NCBI GenBank assembly: GCA_015490675.1
Contig: WFXI01000049.1
Coordinates: forward strand, 1 to 8,500
Source: Hydrogenothermaceae bacterium
GTDB taxonomy: Bacteria; Aquificota; Aquificia; Aquificales; Hydrogenothermaceae
Reading direction: 5' to 3'
Length of the DNA stretch: 8,500 bases
Below the pieces are notes generated by a model that was given only the letters and a program-made list of their open reading frames with translations, searched no databases and was not told where the DNA came from. Made by a program: the position numbers and the translations under genes. The stretch's first letter is position 1; the number at the start of each line of letters is the position of its first letter. This document shows positions 5,249-8,500 of the stretch, in pieces.

Positions 5249-7654
5249 ATGAAGGCTCCTTACAGCTGGATAAAAGAGTTTATAGATATAGATGAAGACG
5301 TAACTACAGTAGCAGAAAGACTAAACGAAACAGGACTTGAGACTACTGTTTATAAGTTTGGAGAAAAAATAGACAATATTGTTACTGTTAAAGTTTTATC
5401 TGTAGAAAAGCATCCAGAAAGAGATAAACTATTTATTTGCAAGGCAACGGATGGTAATAATGAGTATCAGGTAATAACTGGAGCTGGTAATTTAGTTGCA
5501 GGACAGGTTGTAATACTTGCCAAAGAAGGAGCTATTATAAAGGGAAACCTCATAAAGCCTGTAAAATTTGGTTCATTTATTTCTCAAGGAATGTTTTTGT
5601 CTCTTGAAGAATTGGGTTTAGAAGAAAATAGTGAAGGTATCTTTTTACTTGGAGAAGATGCACCTGTAGGAGAAGATGCTTCTAAACTACTTGATCTTGG
5701 TGAAGACTGGATATTTGAAATTGAAATTACACCAAACAGAGCAGATGCTTTAAGTATCAAGGGATTAGCCAGAGAAATTGGAGCAGTTTTTGGTATTAGA
5801 AGGAAAAATCCAAAACCTGTTGTGGAAATTCTAAATGAAATATCGCCAGAAATAGAGATAGTATCGGATAAGGTTAACAGGTATAGAGGGATTATAATTA
5901 AAGATGTTTCCATTAAACCTTCTCCTTTAGACATTCAACTTAAGCTTATAAAGGCTGGTCAATCTGTAATTAATAATGTTGTTGACATTACAAACTACAT
6001 ACTTATTCAAGAAGGTCAGCCTTTACATGCTTTTGATTTAGACAAAGTAAAAGGCAAAGTTGTAGCTAGAAATGCAAAGAACGGTGAAAAATTTGTGGCT
6101 TTAGATGGTAATGAGTATGAACTCAAAGATACAGATATTGTTATAGCAGATGAGGAAAAGGTATTAGCTCTCGGTGGTATTATTGGTGGAGATAACTCAA
6201 AAGTTGATGAAAATACTAAAAATATCCTGCTAGAAGCTGCAAATTTTGACCCTGTTTCTGTAAGAAAAACTGCTAAAAGATTTGCTATCCAAACAGAAAG
6301 CTCATACAGATTTGAAAGAGGAGTAGATATAGAAGCTCTTCCTGAAGCTCAAGACAAAGCAACAGAGATGATACTTAAACTTGCTGGTGGGAAAGCAGTT
6401 GGAGAAAAAGATATTTATCAAAACAAATACCAACCAAAAGAGATAATTTTAAGAGAGAAAACTATCTATAGAGTTTTAGGAGAAAAAATACCTGTTAAAA
6501 CTGCAGGAGAAATTCTTAATAACCTTGAAATTCCAAGTAAGATAGAAGAAGACAAAGTAATATCGAAAATACCTGCATTTAGGGCTTATGACCTTGAAAG
6601 AGAAGTTGATCTTGTTGAAGAAGTAGGAAGAATTTATGGACTAAATAATTTAGAAGAAGAATTTCCTGCAGTATCCACAAAAGATTTTGAAAAACCTTTA
6701 TGGTATGAGTTTGAAAATCTTACAAGACAATTTTTCATCTCAAATGGTTTAAACGAAGTTTTAACCTATACTTTTGTAGGAGAAGATATTTACAATACTC
6801 TTGAGCTTGAAGTTCCAAGTATAAAGATTGTTAACTACATATTAAAATCTCAAAGTATTATGAGAGATAACTTAGCAGTATCTTTAATACAAACCTTTCA
6901 AGAAAACATTAGACATCAAATTAAGGATATTGCTATTTTTGAAGTATCATCTGTATTTTTTGAAGATTATGAAGAAATAAGAGCAGGATTTTTAGTATCA
7001 GGGAAGTTTATTGATGGATACAATTACACAAAGTTTGATAAAAGTTTTTCTACAAAGCAAGACTGGGATTTCTTAAAGGTTAAAGGGTTAATTTATAGCT
7101 ACTTAAGATTTTTAGGATTTGAAAATGTGTCTGTTCAAGAAACAGATATACCATACTTAAACAAGTACGAATCAGCTTGTATTTATGTAAACGATAATGA
7201 AGTTGGATATTTTGGAAAAATTCATCCTAAAAAAGCTGAAAGTTTAAAAATTTCTAAAAATACATACATTTGTGAACTTAAATTAAAACCTGTATCACGA
7301 GATTTAGAAGAGATAGAAAAAGGAGATTATCTATTTAACCTTTACAAAAATAAGCAAACAAAACTATTTGTACCTTTACCTAAATTCCCAAGTGTGAAGA
7401 GAGACCTTGCTTTTGAAGCAGATGAGGAATTTGAAACAGGTAAGTTGCTAGAAGCTATAGAAAAGTATTGCAAATTTGTTAAAAAGGTTAAATTATTTGA
7501 TGTTTATTACCTAGGAAACAGTAAAAAAAGTATAGCTGTTTCTGTTGAGTTTTATGCTGACGATAGAAGTTTATCTGATGAAGAAGTTAACAAAATTGTT
7601 GAAGATTTAGTTGAAAAACTAGCTGAAACTTTAAAAGTAAAACTTAGAACCTAA
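5249..7654 (+). CDS. pheT: Phenylalanyl-tRNA synthetase beta subunit
   Basis: Large subunit that binds tRNA-Phe and hydrolyses mischarged Tyr-tRNA-Phe. The 801 residues cover the full bacterial layout: an N-terminal core (MKAPYSWIKEF), an EMAP-type OB domain (about 40-150, with the TGAGN motif at 77-81), the B3/B4 editing domain (about 209-385, with NNVVDITNYILIQEGQPLHAFD at 242-263 and ESSYRFERGVD at 350-360), B5 (about 398-470, with DLVEEVGRIYG), a catalytically inactive synthetase-like core (about 480-690) and the C-terminal FDX anticodon-binding domain (708-801, FPSVKRDLAF to DDRSLSDEEVN). The ATG follows an AGAGG that overlaps the pheS stop. About 20 residues before the FDX domain (about 688-707) look like a small lineage-specific linker. 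The stop lies 1 nt before the outer helix of the downstream RNA. Confidence 0.98.
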   Translation: MKAPYSWIKEFIDIDEDVTTVAERLNETGLETTVYKFGEKIDNIVTVKVLSVEKHPERDKLFICKATDGNNEYQVITGAGNLVAGQVVILAKEGAIIKGNLIKPVKFGSFISQGMFLSLEELGLEENSEGIFLLGEDAPVGEDASKLLDLGEDWIFEIEITPNRADALSIKGLAREIGAVFGIRRKNPKPVVEILNEISPEIEIVSDKVNRYRGIIIKDVSIKPSPLDIQLKLIKAGQSVINNVVDITNYILIQEGQPLHAFDLDKVKGKVVARNAKNGEKFVALDGNEYELKDTDIVIADEEKVLALGGIIGGDNSKVDENTKNILLEAANFDPVSVRKTAKRFAIQTESSYRFERGVDIEALPEAQDKATEMILKLAGGKAVGEKDIYQNKYQPKEIILREKTIYRVLGEKIPVKTAGEILNNLEIPSKIEEDKVISKIPAFRAYDLEREVDLVEEVGRIYGLNNLEEEFPAVSTKDFEKPLWYEFENLTRQFFISNGLNEVLTYTFVGEDIYNTLELEVPSIKIVNYILKSQSIMRDNLAVSLIQTFQENIRHQIKDIAIFEVSSVFFEDYEEIRAGFLVSGKFIDGYNYTKFDKSFSTKQDWDFLKVKGLIYSYLRFLGFENVSVQETDIPYLNKYESACIYVNDNEVGYFGKIHPKKAESLKISKNTYICELKLKPVSRDLEEIEKGDYLFNLYKNKQTKLFVPLPKFPSVKRDLAFEADEEFETGKLLEAIEKYCKFVKKVKLFDVYYLGNSKKSIAVSVEFYADDRSLSDEEVNKIVEDLVEKLAETLKVKLRT

Positions 7655-7893
7655 ATGGAAGGCAAAACGCGGATAATAAATGATGGTTAATACATATAAA
7701 TTTAAAATTTGCCTGCGAGGTGCGATAGGGATGTCCTAAATTTTCTGGGCTATGCCAACAATAAAGGGAGCCCTACATCCCGTTCACTGCCATTGAGCAG
7801 TGTCGGTGCGGGCACCCACCTTGTGTTTTGTCCCCAGAAATAGGGGATTTGTCCCGTCGGCCTCGCGGGTATATACTTTCCGCGGCCTTCCAT
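7655..7893 (+). other. 15-bp long-range helix enclosing the structured RNA
   Basis: ATGGAAGGC (7655-7663) is exactly complementary to GCCTTCCAT (7885-7893), and CGCGGA (7668-7673) to TCCGCG (7879-7884). A 4-nt bulge (AAAA, 7664-7667) lies on the 5' side only. The 15 pairs contain no mismatch or wobble. The 5' strand begins directly after the pheT stop, and inside it lie an AT-rich 5' segment (7674-7710) and a short 3' segment (7871-7878). It looks like a precursor-processing stalk or an extended basal stem of the RNA. Which it is depends on where transcription starts. Confidence 0.65.
7711..7870 (+). ncRNA. ssrS: Probable 6S RNA (RNA polymerase-binding regulatory RNA)
   Basis: 6S RNA mimics an open promoter and sequesters the housekeeping RNA polymerase holoenzyme. 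The core is non-coding and about 56% GC (90 of 160 by count) in an AT-rich region. Pairing read by eye: basal stem 7712-7720 with 7861-7869 (9 bp, one U-G); closing stem 7728-7731 with 7852-7855, 7734-7736 with 7845-7847, and 7742-7749 with 7833-7840 (8 bp); an unpaired bubble 7751-7765 opposite 7818-7830; apical stem 7766-7773 with 7810-7817 (7 of 8 paired); then 7780-7782 with 7804-7806 and a perfect 6-bp hairpin 7785-7790/7797-7802 with loop CATTGA. A long interrupted rod with one large central bubble is the 6S hallmark, and fau directly downstream is the classic 6S neighbourhood. RNase P RNA, tmRNA and SRP RNA signatures are not seen. Ends are approximate. A TATAAAT/TTAAAAT stretch at 7695-7708 could be a -10, but no clear -35 is visible. 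Confidence 0.75.
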
Positions 7894-8087
7894 TGAGTAA
7901 TGGGAGGTCAGATGAAAGATAGAATACGGAAAACCATTTTAGATATAAGAAATTCATATGATAAGGTAGAAGAAGATAGTATTAATGTTATTAGAAACAT
8001 AAAAAGTATTTCTGATTTACTAAATAAAAATTCTTTCCTTTTTTATTATCCCCATAAAAATGAAGTAAATCTCCTCCCATTACTCAA
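7893..8087 (+). promoter_or_regulatory. 15-nt inverted repeat pairing the fau ribosome binding site with fau codons 54-59
   Basis: TTGAGTAATGGGAGG (7893-7907) is the exact reverse complement of CCTCCCATTACTCAA (8073-8087). The left arm contains the whole fau Shine-Dalgarno (GGGAGG, 7902-7907), and the right arm lies inside the fau coding region. In the mRNA this 15-bp helix would close a 165-nt loop and mask the ribosome binding site. The left arm starts where the outer helix of the 6S precursor ends (7893), so the two helices could stack. Confidence 0.55.
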
Positions 8088-8460
8088 CGAACTTCAAAAG
8101 CTAGGAAAAATTGTTTTACTACCAAAGGTAGAAAAAAACGACATTGTTCCAATAGTTGTTAAAGATTTAGAAAGTTTGAAAAGAGGAAGTTTCGGAATAC
8201 TGGAACCCGAAGGAGAGGAATTTCCAAAAGAAAAAATTGATGTAGTTTTTGTTCCAGCAGTAGGTTTTGACAAAAGTGGACACAGAATAGGATATGGAAA
8301 AGGTTATTATGATAGGTTTTTAAAAGAGACGAAAGGTATTAAAGTAGGTGTTGCTTATGATTTTCAGATAGTTGATAGGATTCCGTTTGAGGAACATGAT
8401 GTTCCAGTGGATTTAATAGTTACTCCAACACAAATAATAAAAACAAAAGGAGGAAAATAA
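7912..8460 (+). CDS. fau: 5-formyltetrahydrofolate cyclo-ligase
   Basis: Cytoplasmic enzyme (EC 6.3.3.2, YgfA/MTHFS family) that uses ATP to convert 5-formyl-THF to 5,10-methenyl-THF, returning a dead-end folate to the one-carbon pool. Counting from the chosen start the protein has 182 residues. Seen are the basic N-terminal helix KDRIRKTILDIR, FYYPHKNEVNLLPLL (45-58), GSFGILEP (92-99), FVPAVGFDKSGHRIGYGKGYYDRFL (113-137) with the nucleotide-binding GYGKGYYDR, and HDVPVDLIVTPT near the end, all family landmarks. An in-frame ATG at 7900 is possible, but GGGAGG (7902-7907) lies 4 nt before the ATG at 7912, which also gives the usual N-terminus. It lies directly behind the 6S-like RNA with no terminator between them, as in ssrS-ygfA operons. 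Its ribosome binding site may be masked by pairing with its own codons 54-59. Confidence 0.95.
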   Translation: MKDRIRKTILDIRNSYDKVEEDSINVIRNIKSISDLLNKNSFLFYYPHKNEVNLLPLLNELQKLGKIVLLPKVEKNDIVPIVVKDLESLKRGSFGILEPEGEEFPKEKIDVVFVPAVGFDKSGHRIGYGKGYYDRFLKETKGIKVGVAYDFQIVDRIPFEEHDVPVDLIVTPTQIIKTKGGK

Positions 8461-8500
8461 TGATTGAAATAATAATAGGAGTTTCTGCATTAGTAGTAGG
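8460..8500 (+). CDS. Start of a membrane-anchored protein, possibly RNase Y (3'-truncated)
   Basis: An ATG at 8460-8462 overlaps the fau stop by one base (TAATG). AAGGAGG (8447-8453) lies 6 nt upstream, so this is a genuine translated start coupled to fau. Only 13 residues are visible, MIEIIIGVSALVV, a hydrophobic start like an N-terminal membrane anchor. RNase Y begins this way and would fit, but so would any small membrane protein. The product is a guess, while the existence of a gene is well supported. Confidence 0.6.
   Translation, partial: MIEIIIGVSALVV

Noticed and set aside
5584..5934. Minus-strand open frame inside pheT
   Set aside because: Antisense to the conserved OB and B3/B4 parts of PheT, with no independent support.
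7655..7898. RNase P RNA, tmRNA or SRP RNA as the identity of the pheT-fau RNA
   Set aside because: The GAGGAAAGUCC and ACAGA core of RNase P RNA, the tRNA-like ends and tag frame of tmRNA, and the GGAAG/AGCAGC tetraloop region of SRP RNA are all absent.
7711..7911. Riboswitch controlling fau
   Set aside because: The GC-rich rod has one central bubble and no multi-helix junction or conserved ligand-binding core that I recognise (no cobalamin, THF or similar motifs). 6S explains it better, though a cis-regulatory role is not excluded.
7900..7911. Upstream ATG at 7900 as the fau start
   Set aside because: It has no ribosome binding site of its own, and GGGAGG at 7902-7907 fits the ATG at 7912, which also gives the normal family N-terminus.
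1..8500. Mobile elements, CRISPR arrays, toxin-antitoxin or phage genes
   Set aside because: No transposase, regularly spaced repeats, integrase or tRNA/att structure was seen. All genes are core functions with uniform composition apart from the RNA block.

Overview
The window is an AT-rich bacterial chromosome segment made almost entirely of core genes: a two-component system with rodA, the ribosomal protein pairs rplU-rpmA and rpmI-rplT, pheS-pheT and fau. It also holds one structured RNA that stands out from the background in base composition. Low GC, Lys/Glu/Ile-rich proteins, purine-rich coding strands, strong AAGGAGG ribosome binding sites and a GC-rich RNA in an AT-rich genome suggest a thermophile. 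The protein character fits the Hydrogenothermaceae branch of the Aquificota (Sulfurihydrogenibium-like), but this assignment is an inference from sequence style and no alignment was run.

Layout. Positions 1-2829 (+) hold an OmpR-type response regulator cut by the window edge, its histidine kinase and rodA, joined by two ATGA stop/start overlaps. A hairpin terminator at 2832-2848 separates this operon from rplU-rpmA, which runs on the minus strand (3417-2855). The gap at 3418-3602 carries back-to-back promoters for rplU-rpmA (-) and rpmI-rplT-pheS-pheT (+). The two appear to share one -35 hexamer, each with a 17-bp spacer. infC is not upstream of rpmI.

Between pheT and fau (7655-7911) lies a non-coding block whose core (7711-7870) is about 56% GC. 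It folds into a rod with a basal stem, a long closing stem, an open central bubble and an apical hairpin. This is the architecture of 6S RNA, the RNA polymerase-binding regulator, and adjacency to fau (ygfA) is the classic 6S gene neighbourhood. A further 15-bp long-range helix brackets this RNA. Where that helix ends, a separate perfect 15-nt inverted repeat begins that would pair the fau ribosome binding site with codons 54-59 of fau itself. After fau, a new ORF starts at 8460 in an ATAATG-type overlap and runs off the window. Its hydrophobic N-terminus is compatible with a membrane anchor, such as that of RNase Y.

Working together: the genes serve cell-wall elongation (RodA, possibly under the linked two-component system), 50S subunit assembly (L21, L27, L35, L20), Phe-tRNA charging (PheS/PheT) and folate recycling (Fau). 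A presumptive global transcription regulator (6S RNA) is embedded in the last operon. The most novel material is the RNA architecture at 7655-8087.
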